A stretch of 64,000 nucleotides of DNA from Adiantum capillus-veneris (GCA_014529385.2 CM043959.1:86992529-87056528); one strand, 5' to 3'; shown: positions 11,068 to 22,760, numbered from the stretch's first letter. Numbers and translations are program-made. The notes: generated by a model from the letters alone, not told the origin.

Positions 11068-14000
11068 TCAAGGGGTCAAGGTAGGTTGCAAATCGAAGGC
11101 TTCCAGGTAAAGTGATAACACAGTTGGTGACTCTGCAAGTTCACCTTCTTCCATCCACTTAGCATCCATTGGTGGATAGTTTCTGAACTTTACCAAGTAA
11201 CGCCTAGCAACCTTGCCTTTCACTTTCCTTTCTTTGTGTGCCAAAATCTGTTCAGGGACCAAGATTTCGTCAAGTTCCTCGACTTCCGGCTGATCTTCAG
11301 CTGGTATATCTTCTGGCACATCACCCACATAGGGTCTGAGAAGACTCACATGAAACGCATTGTGAATCTTCCAACTGTCAGGCAATTTCAGCCTATATGC
11401 AACATCACTGATTATGTCGCACACTTGAAAAGGCCCATAGTAACGCATGCTGAGCTTTGGAAACACTCTTTCCTTGCCCTTCATCTTCTTTAACCTTGCC
11501 TTTTCAAAGCGTAAAAGCACCCAATCACCAAGTGAATATACTACTTCACGACGGTGACGATCAGCTGCTTTCTTTTGCTTTGCCTGAGTCCTTTCTAAGG
11601 CCACTTTGACCTTCTTGTACATTTCATCCATGTCTTGAACATACTTATCTGCTTCAAATATCTTGTCCTTTGTATGCAGTATGGGAGGAACTTTCTTGCC
11701 ACCTTCAACTATCTCAAAAGGTGCCTTGCCAGTTGATGAATGCACTGTATTATTGTATGCATACTCCACCAATGGCAAATACTGCTCCCACTTTCCTTTA
11801 TGCTCTGACACATAGCACTTCAGCAGATCTAGGACAGTAGAATTTGCCTCTTCTGACTGCCCATCTGTTTGAGGATGAAATGACGAAGAGAATTTGAGCG
11901 TGGTGCCCATATTCTCAAACAAACCTCTCCAGAACAAACTTGTCATGCGTGGATCACGGTCGCTAACAATCGACTGTGGCATGCCATGATACTTGAAAAT
12001 ATTGCTCATAAACAAGCGTGCCATCTGATCTGGCTTTATCTTCTTCCTGACAGGAATAAAATGAGCCTGTTTGCTGAATCTGCAAATAATCGTCCAAATA
12101 CCATCATTTCCTGTCTGCGTTCTTGGAAGATCAAAGATAAAATCCATAGCAATACTTTCCCATGGTTTATCTGGAATAGGTAGTGGTTGCAATAACCCTG
12201 GTGCCTTTTGCCTGTCAAACTTGACCTTTTGGCATATTAGGCATTCTCGCACAAAGGCATCCACATCCCTTCTCAATGTAGGCCAATAGAAGAATGTCTC
12301 AACCGCTTTAACTGTAGCATCGATACCACGATGCCCTGCATACGGTGGGACATGACTCTCTTCCATAACTTTGCGTCGCAATGGCTTTGTGACACACAAT
12401 CTGCCATGCATCATCATGAACCCGTCTTTAAGAAGATAGTGTTCATGACGTTGTCCATCCATTAGTTGCTCGAAGACCCTTGCAAAATCTTCATCATTTG
12501 CATACTGTTCTCTCATATCATCAAGTTCATGATGATAAGGAATCGACACAGCTGAAATTTGTGGCTTCCTTGACAAGGCATCAGCCACAACGTTCTTCTT
12601 GCCTTCCACATGCACAATCTGAAAATGGAACATGGACAAGATATTTGCCCATCGCATATGCTTTTCAGATAACTTTGTCTGTGTCAAGAAGTATCGCAAG
12701 GTCTGATGGTCCGTTTGGACAACAAAGTCTGCACCTAGCAGGTAGTGTTTCCAACTTAAGAGCGCATGAATCACAGCCAGTAACTCTTTCTCATAGACCT
12801 GCATGGTCATCTCTGGCCCTTGCAAAATTCTGCTCTCATAGGCTACTACCCTGCCATCTTGCATTAGCACTGCACCAATGCTACTACCGCAGGCATCACA
12901 CTGGACCACAAATGACTTCCTAAGATCCGGCAACACAATGACTGGATCTGAAGTCATCTTTTCCTTTAAGAGATTAAAAGCTGAAATCTCTTTCTGTGTC
13001 CATCTGAAGGTGACTGCCTTCTTTTGAAGAGCATGTAAAGGTGAAGCAATCTCAGCGAAATTTCGAATAAACCTTCTGTAATAGGAGCATAGTCCCAAAA
13101 AGCTTCGGACATCATGCACCGTCTTCAAATTTGGCCATGACTTGATCGCTTCGACTTTTGCAGGATCCATTCTGACACCATCCTTTGAGACAATGTGTCC
13201 CAGAAAGTGAATCTCTTCCAGAAAAAACTCACTTTTCTTTGCATTGATGAGCAACCTATGACTGCGTAGCTCTTTGAACACAATGGCCAAGTGATGCCTA
13301 TGCTCCTCTTCATTCTTTGAGTAGACTATCATGTCATCAAAGAATGTACCAACAAACTGCTGGTGTGGACGGAAAATTCTGTCCATCATCCTATTGAACG
13401 TAGCAGGAGCATTTGTGAGACCAAAGGGCATCACTAAAAATTCGTAAAGGCCAAACGTTGTTCTAAAAGCAGTCTTGTGCACATCCTCTGATCTAATGCG
13501 GATCTGATGATACCCACTCTTTAGATCTATCCTGCTAAACATAGCTGCTCCTTCTAATTTGTCCATAATATCATCAATTCTAGGTATAGGGAACCTATTC
13601 TTGATGGTATTCTTGTTCAGTGCACGGTAGTCGATGCACATACGCCATGAGCCATCCTTTTTCTGCACCAACAACACTGGAGAACAGAATGGAGATGAAC
13701 TGGGCTGAATCAGCCCTTTTTCTAACAGCTCCTGTACTTGGCCCATTATCTCTTTCTGCTGAGCCGCACTAACCCTGTACGGAGGCTTATTTGGTGGGCT
13801 ACAGCCTGGCACCAAATCTATCGCATGGTCCTCGGGTCTCTCTGGCGGTAATTGAGACGGTAATGAATCGGAAAAACAGTCACTATACTGTTGTAAAAAC
13901 ATTGACCTTTCTTTATCTAGCACAGATAAATTTGATTCATCACAATCTGACACTTCACGTGCAAAAACCAAGTACGCAGAAAGATGCTTTTTCATTACAG

Positions 14001-16182
14001 AAGTAATAACAGAAGCTGATACAGTAGGAATAGACTCCCCTTTAAGCTTTACATCCAGAATGTGAGTCTTTCCCCTGCTCTGTACAGTGATCTTTTTGTT
14101 GTAGGCATCCATGATTCCCTGTACACGAAATAACCAAGGAATACCTAACAACACATCACATCCGTCCAGTGGCATGATGTAAAATTCTTCAGCATCTACA
14201 TAGGACTGGATATGTAGACGCAACTTTCCGATGATGGGTGTCACAGCCTCTGTATGGCCAGGACATGCCAAACCTGCCTCTGCTGTATACCCCATCTCTT
14301 CAGGTCTGATTCCCAACTTTGAAGCCAATTCTGGGGAAATGAAGTTGGCTTTGGCACCTGGATCAAAGAAGATAAGCACTGTTTGATCCCTAACCTTTCC
14401 CCATGCTCTGCAAAGCTCACTTGCATCTGAATTTGGCTTGTCGCCCACCATATCTGGCACTAGACCAGCCATGGGCTTCTTTCCTTTCTTGTCTTCCTTG
14501 TCTTCAGAATCAGCTGGCCTTTTCTTTGTAGGACAGTTGTAAGCAATGTGGCCAGGCTGCTCACATATAAAGCATTTGTTCTCTGTCCTCAGGACCTTCT
14601 TTTGCTCTTCTGACTTGCGAGGAAAACGTCTTTTCCATTTCTTTGCTGGTCCTTTTTCTGATTCAGCCGTAGCTTTGTCTTTCCCTGCGTTGGCTGACTC
14701 CTGAGTCCCTTTAGGAGCCTCATTGGGAACGTGCTTCTTGGCTGAATTTTTCTTGCCTGATCCTGCCTTGACGCCAGTGTTAAATTCACAATCTTCTCCC
14801 TTGAGCAAACCATTGCCAGTGTTTGCTATCTCGATGAGCTGTGTCAAAGTAGTGACTTTTGTCTTCGTACAGTACTTTCTCAATCCTTTAGGTAGGCCAC
14901 AACAGTATTTTTCAATCTGTTCTGTCAATGGCACAAACCTATAGGAAGTTACTGGAAGTAGAGCTTTCCAAAACTTCCGATTGTAATCATCCAGATTTCT
15001 GCAAGTGGCAGCATTAAGCTGGTGCCATTCTGTCATGACATCTGCTTCGAAATCATCAGATAACCATGCTGCTGCAAAAATCTGCTTGAAGTAAATCCAT
15101 GTGGACGGAGCTTGCCCTTGAAGCAATAAAGTTGTCCACCATTGTCCCGCATTCCCTGTCAAGAAAGTGGCTGCCTTGCGGACCTTTGAAGCCTCTGTAA
15201 AGTTTCCCCCTGCATAGGCCTTATCAAACTGTTGGAGGAATGAAAGAGCCTTCTTCCTGTCATCAAACCCTGTAAAGGTCGTGAATGACACTCCTTTGCC
15301 ACCTTCTTTGTACGGAGTTGGCCTCTCCAGCGGCGTTAAATTGTCATATGGAAGTGACTGAAACATGGGAACACTATTAGGGTTCATTTGTGTTCCTTGG
15401 CCGCTATTAACTTGACCTGGAAATGCCATATTTGGCTGCTGATTTGTAATTCCAGCCATACCAAAATTTGCTTGTGGCATCCCAAATTGTCCCTGAGTGC
15501 TTTGAAACCCTGGTTGCATACCCATGACACTGTACATGGGGTTAGGCATCATCGTTTGAGCACCCGCAAACACTGTTCCTGGCGTATAAAACTGATTTCC
15601 AGGTGCATGACCAGCCATGCTCTGAAATACCGATCCACCTCCAAAATAGCCAGGGTGTACTGAAGGTGGTGGGAAGACCTGTTGCATAGCCTGTAAGTTG
15701 CTTCCCTGCCCATTAGAACCAGCTATAGGCTGCTGAAAGGTGGCGGGCTGAATTGGTACAGCTTGAAAAACTGGCATCTCAGCCACCTGTTCTTGCACCT
15801 TAGGCATACGTTGTGGAGACTGCATGTTCTCCGTCAAGTGTACAGGTGTTTCCATTGACTGTGCGGTATGAATCACCTGTGCTCGAGCCTTAACAGGCTT
15901 TTGAATATGATCCAGTGACCCAACTTGCTGAGACGGAACAGGAGGTTGCAGAAAGGCTAAAAACCTTGGGTTCTGCATTACTTGTGTGAACATAGCCACA
16001 GCAGTAGCCAACTGGGTCCTGAATATATCATCATCAGTCTGTGGTGGTCTTGAGGACTCACCCACTTCATGTGTCTGTTGACCCTGTGAAGAGGAAACCT
16101 CTTCAGTCACATCATCTGGTCTGTAAGCCATAATTACAATTCCCTGTGTCTGGTCTACGATCCCCTGTGTCTTCAAGCCCAA
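11068..16182 (-). CDS. Element B gag-pol polyprotein, intact
   Basis: A 1704-codon frame encoding capsid and replication enzymes of a chromovirus. Order by residue: Gln/Pro-rich N-terminus (1-290); gag capsid core (about 295-450); zinc knuckle CFICEQPGHIAYNC (537-550); retropepsin with FFDPGAKANFIS (605-616), the usual DSG/DTG replaced by DPG; reverse transcriptase (about 785-1000) with RIDLKSGYHQ and FFDD (947-950); RNase H (from QCDACGSSIG near 1094 to DALSR near 1201); integrase HHCC (about 1276-1318) and catalytic core with MDFIFDLP, VSDRDPR and TDGQSE (1346-1444); C-terminal domain YYGPFQ...HNAFHVSLLRPY; chromodomain-like tail (about 1641-1680). Met18 (16131) aligns with the start of relic G and may be the real start. 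No stop or frameshift interrupts it. Confidence 0.93.
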   Translation of the reverse strand: MGLKTQGIVDQTQGIVIMAYRPDDVTEEVSSSQGQQTHEVGESSRPPQTDDDIFRTQLATAVAMFTQVMQNPRFLAFLQPPVPSQQVGSLDHIQKPVKARAQVIHTAQSMETPVHLTENMQSPQRMPKVQEQVAEMPVFQAVPIQPATFQQPIAGSNGQGSNLQAMQQVFPPPSVHPGYFGGGSVFQSMAGHAPGNQFYTPGTVFAGAQTMMPNPMYSVMGMQPGFQSTQGQFGMPQANFGMAGITNQQPNMAFPGQVNSGQGTQMNPNSVPMFQSLPYDNLTPLERPTPYKEGGKGVSFTTFTGFDDRKKALSFLQQFDKAYAGGNFTEASKVRKAATFLTGNAGQWWTTLLLQGQAPSTWIYFKQIFAAAWLSDDFEADVMTEWHQLNAATCRNLDDYNRKFWKALLPVTSYRFVPLTEQIEKYCCGLPKGLRKYCTKTKVTTLTQLIEIANTGNGLLKGEDCEFNTGVKAGSGKKNSAKKHVPNEAPKGTQESANAGKDKATAESEKGPAKKWKRRFPRKSEEQKKVLRTENKCFICEQPGHIAYNCPTKKRPADSEDKEDKKGKKPMAGLVPDMVGDKPNSDASELCRAWGKVRDQTVLIFFDPGAKANFISPELASKLGIRPEEMGYTAEAGLACPGHTEAVTPIIGKLRLHIQSYVDAEEFYIMPLDGCDVLLGIPWLFRVQGIMDAYNKKITVQSRGKTHILDVKLKGESIPTVSASVITSVMKKHLSAYLVFAREVSDCDESNLSVLDKERSMFLQQYSDCFSDSLPSQLPPERPEDHAIDLVPGCSPPNKPPYRVSAAQQKEIMGQVQELLEKGLIQPSSSPFCSPVLLVQKKDGSWRMCIDYRALNKNTIKNRFPIPRIDDIMDKLEGAAMFSRIDLKSGYHQIRIRSEDVHKTAFRTTFGLYEFLVMPFGLTNAPATFNRMMDRIFRPHQQFVGTFFDDMIVYSKNEEEHRHHLAIVFKELRSHRLLINAKKSEFFLEEIHFLGHIVSKDGVRMDPAKVEAIKSWPNLKTVHDVRSFLGLCSYYRRFIRNFAEIASPLHALQKKAVTFRWTQKEISAFNLLKEKMTSDPVIVLPDLRKSFVVQCDACGSSIGAVLMQDGRVVAYESRILQGPEMTMQVYEKELLAVIHALLSWKHYLLGADFVVQTDHQTLRYFLTQTKLSEKHMRWANILSMFHFQIVHVEGKKNVVADALSRKPQISAVSIPYHHELDDMREQYANDEDFARVFEQLMDGQRHEHYLLKDGFMMMHGRLCVTKPLRRKVMEESHVPPYAGHRGIDATVKAVETFFYWPTLRRDVDAFVRECLICQKVKFDRQKAPGLLQPLPIPDKPWESIAMDFIFDLPRTQTGNDGIWTIICRFSKQAHFIPVRKKIKPDQMARLFMSNIFKYHGMPQSIVSDRDPRMTSLFWRGLFENMGTTLKFSSSFHPQTDGQSEEANSTVLDLLKCYVSEHKGKWEQYLPLVEYAYNNTVHSSTGKAPFEIVEGGKKVPPILHTKDKIFEADKYVQDMDEMYKKVKVALERTQAKQKKAADRHRREVVYSLGDWVLLRFEKARLKKMKGKERVFPKLSMRYYGPFQVCDIISDVAYRLKLPDSWKIHNAFHVSLLRPYVGDVPEDIPAEDQPEVEELDEILVPEQILAHKERKVKGKVARRYLVKFRNYPPMDAKWMEEGELAESPTVLSLYLEAFDLQPTLTP

Positions 16183-16239
16183 AACTGACCAAGGCTCACT
16201 TCTATGGGAAAAAGTGATTTAATCCCGTCGATGGAACCA
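16183..16239 (-). other. Element B leader with primer-binding site
   Basis: Immediately inside the 5' LTR the minus strand begins TGGTTCCATCGACGGGATTA. The leading TGG fits a tRNA 3' CCA end, but the rest is neither the usual iMet (TGGTATCAGAGC) nor Asp site. The primer tRNA is unassigned. Confidence 0.55.
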
Positions 16240-17716
16240 TGAAACCGGCCTGTTTGATCCAAAAAGGGCGGTAGACTTTACTTTAAACCTTGATTTAGCT
16301 TTCACCCATTATTAGTCGTCTATTTTACCTGTACTTTCAAGACACAACAAAGGGGAGAGGGATACAGGCTGCTAGATTGCACCTGTATGAGTAGACAGAC
16401 ACCAGATTGGCCCCTAACTTAGGCGCCCCTTTCGGTATTTCTTTATTGTTCAAAAGAGGGAATAAACGCTGTGGTTCCTACAAGCTGCCCCGCACAAACT
16501 CGGCTGAATTTCCACTGTTCCAGCCCGATTTCGGCAGCATAACTGTACTAGAACCCTTCACGGTCAGTATTCCCACGCATTGACCGACTTTCCCGACGCA
16601 TACGGGCACTTTGCAAAACCTGGCGAGAATCTGCAGCACGCTGAATTCTCTGTTTTCAGCCCTGAAAATGCTCCAGATCGCCTGTACAGCGGTCCCCTTG
16701 CGTCCCCGAACCTCCTGGGGGTATTAGGGTCCGTTTAGGGCCAAAACCCTAAACCTGCAAAAATACACAGCAGGCTGTAATTCACTGTTTCGGGCTCCGT
16801 TTCGCGTGCCGGTCGCATCCCTAGCAAGTCCTCGAGCTCCCGCACCTGTAGGGCTACTTGCCCTTTGAATTGGACGAGATTTCTGGCGTGAAACCTCTCC
16901 GAATTCACCTGTACCTGCGGGGGGATTAGCCGCTAGCTAATCCAGTACCTGTGCAAGAGGCTCTTGCCTCGGCAATCGCGCATGAACCCACACAACTGTA
17001 CATTGGTCAAATGAAGAGCCCACTAGAGGGGCATAACATACTGCCAAAGGGGAGAGAGAGGGCAGTGCGTAGCGTGCAGGGCATCACTCCTGGCACCGCA
17101 CTGTGCATAAGAGGGAAAGCAAGCACTCCATAGCTCTTAACCTGTGACAGAGACTTGCAAAATGAGCCTCCCAACTATAAATCACGTTTTTGCCTTCTCT
17201 ATAAGTAGTAAACTGGCCTCAGAGTGCCAAGTGTCACTCATTTGTGCATTTTCCCGCTTTAGACCCTCGGGTCTAAAAATATCTCACCTGCAGCCTCTGT
17301 TGACTTGGCCACAGAGTAACAAAATGATCCCCATGTCAAACTGCACGTAATGACGCGAAGACATTTTCAGGTCCCAAAATAGCAGTTCCCTAAATTTTAG
17401 GAGATGCTGCCATTGTATCTTTCTAGGTCATCCGACCCTCTTTGTACACTGTGGCCACATCCAAAACTGAAATGTAGCCTCTGTAGCAAAGGATTCCACT
17501 TTGGCTAGTCAATGACCCCACTTGGCTAACCATAGTCCTTGTCCAACCTTAGTGCTCTCTTGCCCTCAGGCCCGGACTCCCTCTGGACAGTTCCACACTA
17601 GCTATGCAATGCAGGGCAGTTAGATTTCCCGAGGGGTGTTTCCAAAAAGTGAAAGTAAATAGATAATAAGAAAGAAATCAACAAAAAGGATAGATAGTAG
17701 TCACACGCTGGTGACA
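16240..17716 (-). repeat. Element B 5' LTR
   Basis: 1477 bp, the promoter-bearing copy for the minus-strand element. Termini and sequence match the 3' LTR at 9033-10509. Confidence 0.93.
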
Positions 17717-17722
17717 GAGAGC

Positions 17723-18720
17723 CTTCCCTTCCTTTAGTGAGAGAGTGCATATGATCACAAACAAAGTGCTAAACACTGTGAATGAAGGTGCTGAGACTGA
17801 GAGATAGAGACAGAAAAATACAACACCAGAATGTTGTCAAACCCTCCTCCAAGGGCCCTACTCTCTATGGCGAGAGAGGTCTATGCTATTGATTGCACAA
17901 ATCTCGTACAATGGTCTAGATGCAATGGACTTGCCGACGATGATGACGACGACGAGACGGGCTGAAAACTGAAAACGCTAGGGCTGAAATCTGCAAATCT
18001 TGTATCTGCTGAATTCTGACTCTGTGTCGATGACGATGACGACGACACGACGACGAAGTACTGAAAACGCAGATGCTGAAATCTGCGAATAGCAGGCTGA
18101 ATCTGCTGAATCTGCAAACTCTGGCTGCTCTGACCGTGCGACGAGGATCTGCTGCAGGAAGGTGAGATCTGCGAGGTTTGGGGGCTGCGGTACGACGTCT
18201 GACTACTGAAAACGCTGATGCAAAAGTGGGTTCTGTCGCCAAGAAACTGCAAACGCCAGGGCTGATCTACTGTTCCAAAAATGAGAGGCTTGAGGGGGTA
18301 TCTGCTGCAAAAACGTTAGGGAATCTGCTAATGTCAGGCTGATCTGCAACCTGCAAAAAGCTGGGGCTGATCTGTAGTTGCTGAAAACGCTAGGCTGATC
18401 TTGATGGCTGAAAAACGCTTAGTCCTCCTGTCGGTCTTGCTGAGAAGGTGCACTGCCAGAACTTGGTTCCCAGCTACCTCTTCTGCCAGAAAGTTATAGC
18501 GCTAGCTTTCTTATATATTTCCTTAGACAAATTGCTCTACCAAGTTTCCCAACAAAGTCACTTAATAATAATAAGTGAAAAATGGCTAAAATAGGGAAAA
18601 TGGGTTCTATGCACTGTAAAATGCTCCTGATGGGTATTGACTGTAATCTGATGATCAGGCTGTGTGCAACCACCTGTAAGTGTCTAGACATGCACGGTCT
18701 GCCAATAGACTCACGTGACA
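17723..18720. repeat. Minisatellite-like segment, right of element B
   Basis: From about 17920 to 18440 the motifs 'GCTGAAAACGC', 'GGCTGAAATCTGC' and 'GCTGATCTG' recur irregularly many times, with two GATGACGACGACG runs (17938-17957, 18029-18055). The same motifs occur left of B at 8307-8400, so B landed inside this repeat. The segment ends CACGTGACA at 18720, where relic G begins abruptly. Confidence 0.5.
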
Positions 18721-18721
18721 A

Positions 18722-19749
18722 CTATTGACGCGCATTTCCTTCTAAGACAGTGGCAGCTTTCCAAATCTTCAAAGCCTCTGTAAAACTCCCCCTTGCATAT
18801 ACAATATCAAATTGTTGGAGGAAGGTAAGAGCCTTTATCTTGTCATCAAAACCACTGAAAGTGTTGAATTTTACATCTGCACCTTCTTTGTATGGTTCTA
18901 GCTTGTCAAGCACAATCAAATTGTCATGAGGAAGTGTCTGCAACATGGATACATTGGTTGGAACCATTTGTATTCCTTGGCCATTAACATTTTGGTATTT
19001 GTTTGTTGATTGGAAAATCAAGCGATACCAAAATTGCCTTGTGGCACCCCAAACCGAAACCCTGGCAACCCTGGTTGTAAGCCAACAATACCATACATGG
19101 GGTTTGGCATCATGCCTTGCATAACCCCAAACACTGTTCCTGGCGTATACTATTGATTTCCAAGCGCATAACCATCCATGCTTTGAAACACATATCCGCC
19201 TCCAAAATTCACAAGTTGTACCATAGGTGGTGGAAATACCTAATGCATAGCCTGGAAAGTACTTCCCTATCCATTTAGACTAACATTTGGACGTTGAAAA
19301 GTGACTAGCTGACCTAGTATATCTTGAGGAATTGGCGTGGCGAGGACAAAAAGGGTTTTCCTTGGAGCCTTCGGGAACTCCACAACATGAGAATGCTCTC
19401 TCTCTTGTTGGGACACATTTGGAAGCTACCAATGAGCCTCAACAAGCTCTACTCGATAAGAATGTTAGCCTTACCTGTTGTGACATTGGTGGAACTTGTA
19501 GAAACTCCATAAACCTCGGATTTTGCATCAGCTGGCTAAACACCTTCACAACAACTACCAATTGTGTCCTAAACACATCCTCATCTAGTTAACCAATCAT
19601 TATCCTTTGAACTTGTGACGCATTCACATCAATAAAAGGTACAAACAATGGTGGCCGTGAACTTTCACCAACCTCATGCACTGTAGGAATAGCATGTCTA
19701 TCCTGTGAGAAGAACCCTCTTCTTTGGTGTCATCCATCCTGTTACCCAT
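18722..19749 (-). pseudogene. Relic G gag fragment
   Basis: The best open piece (18722-19021) matches B gag about residues 250-350, with YKEG, FTTF/FNTFSGFDD, ALTFLQQFD and GNARQ. Upstream the frame is broken but recognisable back to MGNRMDDTKEEGSS at 19749, aligning with B Met18. The fragment stops in the capsid core at the 18721 junction. Confidence 0.75.
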
Positions 19750-20605
19750 AATGAATTCCAAGTTCATGTACTTTGTGTCTTCACCCAAAACAAACTAAGG
19801 CTCACTTCTTGAGGAAAAAGTGATGCTATCCAAGCAACGAAACCATGAAACCGGCTTATAGCCTCACTGAAGGGCGGTGAACATTAGCTTTCACCCAAAA
19901 CTATGTTATCTAACTTTACCTATACTCTATGACACAAAGTAACTTCATAATTCTCTGTTTTTGGCCTCTAAATTGCACCAAAACACCTGTTCGATGATTC
20001 CATAGCTTCCGTGAAGCTCCCCAGACATTTAGGCCAAAGTTACTTGGAATGGGAACGGGGAACGGAAACAGGGGGCTCCAGAACGTATAGACGGGGACCG
20101 GAACAGGAACGCCGAAACGGTCCACACCAAAACGCTGAAATTAGCCTCAAAACAACCTATAAGTTAAGAAACAACTATAAGCCAAGCTTCTAACACCTAC
20201 TTGGGACAATTAGAATCATGTTCAAGCATGTTTCAAGTTTCAACATGTCACTTGTGCGCGTTAGTGGTTGCGGACGTAAATTCAATTTATCGGGGTTGTA
20301 GACACCTCACAACATACTAAGCGCATCACAAATAACATTACCTAAGAAGTGCAAAGATTGAAGAGCTCAATAGACAGAAAGACGGAGTAAAAACTTAAAA
20401 GACTATGACTATAAATTCAAGTGTGGCTTATAAGGCCAGCCAAGGTGCTACAAAAAGGTAAGCACTGAGAAACGATAAGAGTCGAGGCTCAAGAGTAAAG
20501 ACTAGCCACTAGGGACTCAAGAGCTCAATACATACATCCCAAAATGCCATAATGGAAACATGTCAAGGCCCAAGGGCCAAGGCTCAAGGACCAGTGGTAG
20601 AAGAG

Positions 20606-22760
20606 TCAGCCTGTCAATCTGTAGTGTGTCATGGAGATCATGAATGTCATCCCAATCCTCATCCCCAACAGGCTCGTCCGCATCATCCACTTCATGTAAA
20701 ACCTCTGTAGATCCACCCTCCCTAAGTATCTCCGCCTATGCCTCCATCTCCCACTGTAGAAAGGGATCTGATCCTTTGGATGCCGACTTGCAAAGCATAC
20801 GCAAGTTTGCACTCACAAATACAAGATCATTTGCTTTCTCCACTGCAAGTCGGTTTCTCTTCTTGAATGCAACGTGGATGTAAACACTCCACAATTGCTC
20901 CAAGAAGAGGAGCTAACCACGTGGCTGAGAATGCAGATAGCTAGTCGCTGCAACTCTAGCCTATCTGAGCCAGTCCTGCCACCACAAAACTGAGGAGATC
21001 TTGGTGCGATCAACTTGGGCATCGGCAAGCCCAAATGATCCTCGCATATCACTGTACATAGCAAGTTGATCCTTGATTTTGCAGCGCTCTTCTCAATCAA
21101 GGTGAAACATGGTCAAGATCTCCTTCCATTGCTTGGTCAATCGTCACCTCCCCATCATGCTCATGTCCTGCACCTTGAAACTCAAGATCCAACACGAAAG
21201 CCGCACCATGGAAAGGGGAAGCATACGCGTCCCATCTGCTCTGACAATGCAGGCTAATCTCCTTAAACCTATCTGCATCTGGCTCAAGTGTTTGGAGGGC
21301 CTCCACCATGCGATCCATGGCCTCATAAACCTTGCCAATGCAAGGTTGCATGCCATCAACTACTCGAAGCAAGTGGAGTACCGGCTGTACCATTTGGTCT
21401 ATAGTCTTCAGTGACTCCCAAAATTGGGGATCCTCTGACTTGCTTGCACATAAGATCCCTGCGACTAAACCTGCGTAGGATGAGGAAGTGTACTCCGTAC
21501 TGACGAGGGTCTCCCGCACTGCACTCACATTCGCATAGGCGATGAACCATTAGATAGTTGTAGGCAAAGTGGGTCTCACAATACTTCAAGAGAACCTTGC
21601 CCCCTGACCGCTTCAAGAATGCAGCACGAAGGAGATTGTGATTGTTGATGAAGGACACTAGCTTGGACGCACTTGTAATGAAAGGCTCAATCCAAGGTAG
21701 GCGTCCTATATCCTTTAAAAGGTTGTTGAGACAATGTGCCATACAAAATGACACTTTGACGCGGGGATACATGTCCTCCAAAATGGCGTCGGTTGCCCTG
21801 TTTAATGCCTCCCCATCCGTGACAAGCTGCAACACCACCTCTGGGCCAATGATCTCTATGGCAAACGCCCACTCTCCTGCAAGCACATCGGCGGATTTCC
21901 CTGTTTCTGTGGTGTCATGTGAGTGGGCAAAGTACATCTCTCCCTTGCAATAAGCCACAAGCCCATGAATGGATCTTCTCTTGGTGTCGCTCCATCCATC
22001 TGCAATGAGTTACTCCATACTTGGCCCATTGTCGCTTCATGTTTACGGCTGTCATCTCCACAACGGCCTTCTCTCTATCAAGAAGAGTAGTACGGAGGGC
22101 CTCTAAAGTGGGTGGCACGTAGCGTGGCCCGTAATCCCCAATCCTTGTGCACATTGCCTTGAAGTAGTCCGACCTATACAATGTACATGTCACAAAGGTC
22201 AAAAGTGAAGACAATGTAAATTGGAAAACAAACATACTAGTTATGGTCATGATATGAAAGAGCATTGAGAACTTGGAACTTACCGAGCCTTTACGAAAGG
22301 GATATGATCGTGAATAAAAAAGCGGGCAACGGTGACATCCACATCCTCTTTCTTTCTTGGATCCCATGACGCATCTAGAGTTCGTTGACGATGGGTGGGA
22401 TAAGAGGGAGTGATCGTTTGAAATGATGATTAAACCGCCGCACTACTACCTCCAACGGAAGCGTGCGAATGAGTGGTAGAAGAAGGAAAAAACAAGTGAT
22501 TGGGGTCAATGGCTTTCCGCTTGGATCCATCATTTGCTTTGGCTCTTATGATGGCATCCTTGATCTCAAGCTCCTTCTTCTTCTCAGCCATCACATTACT
22601 GCAATGCTTCACTTGCTCCCCCACTATGTGAAGGAGATGTGCTCAAACCTTGCTTGTTCCGGATTTGCGTTGAAAGCTACATAGTTTGCACGTCCATGAT
22701 CTTGCACCGCTTTCTTTGCCCAAGACTTCGGAGTGCACCTCATCCCCACCATGAAGGCTC
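20606..22760 (-). pseudogene. hAT-family transposase (BED finger, DUF659, dimerisation domain)
   Basis: Reading the minus strand: a BED-type finger around WTCKLCSFQRKSG...AHLLH (about 22590-22700); Ser/Thr-rich linker (22430-22624); DUF659 with RYVPPTLEALRTTLLDREK (near 22120) and VTDGEALNRATDAIL, FCMAHCLNNLLKDIGRL and LVSFINNH (21600-21820); VVDGMQPCIGKVYEAMD (21310-21370); hAT C-terminal block RLELQRLAICILS and SSSSW (20880-20970). Stops, frame changes and retained intron-like gaps separate the pieces. Known function: cut-and-paste transposition; this copy is probably dead. Confidence 0.8.

Larger units (their letters stand above)
9033..17716 (-). mobile_element. Element B: intact chromovirus (Ty3/gypsy LTR retrotransposon), 8.7 kb
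   Basis: A full-length minus-strand element with two 1477-bp LTRs, a purine tract, a single uninterrupted gag-pol frame and a 6-bp target duplication gagagc (9027-9032 and 17717-17722). The LTR copies stay in register at a constant 7207-bp offset and I saw no difference between them, which implies a very recent insertion. Integrase followed by a chromodomain-like C-terminus places it among chromoviruses. It sits in sense inside intron 2 of Elongin C. It appears structurally competent, although the protease motif is unusual (see the CDS). Confidence 0.92.

Noticed and set aside
17881..18252. Overlapping minus-strand Ser/Arg-rich frames of over 100 codons
   Set aside because: Products of the CTGAAAACGC and GACGACG repeats, open in two frames at once with no domain.
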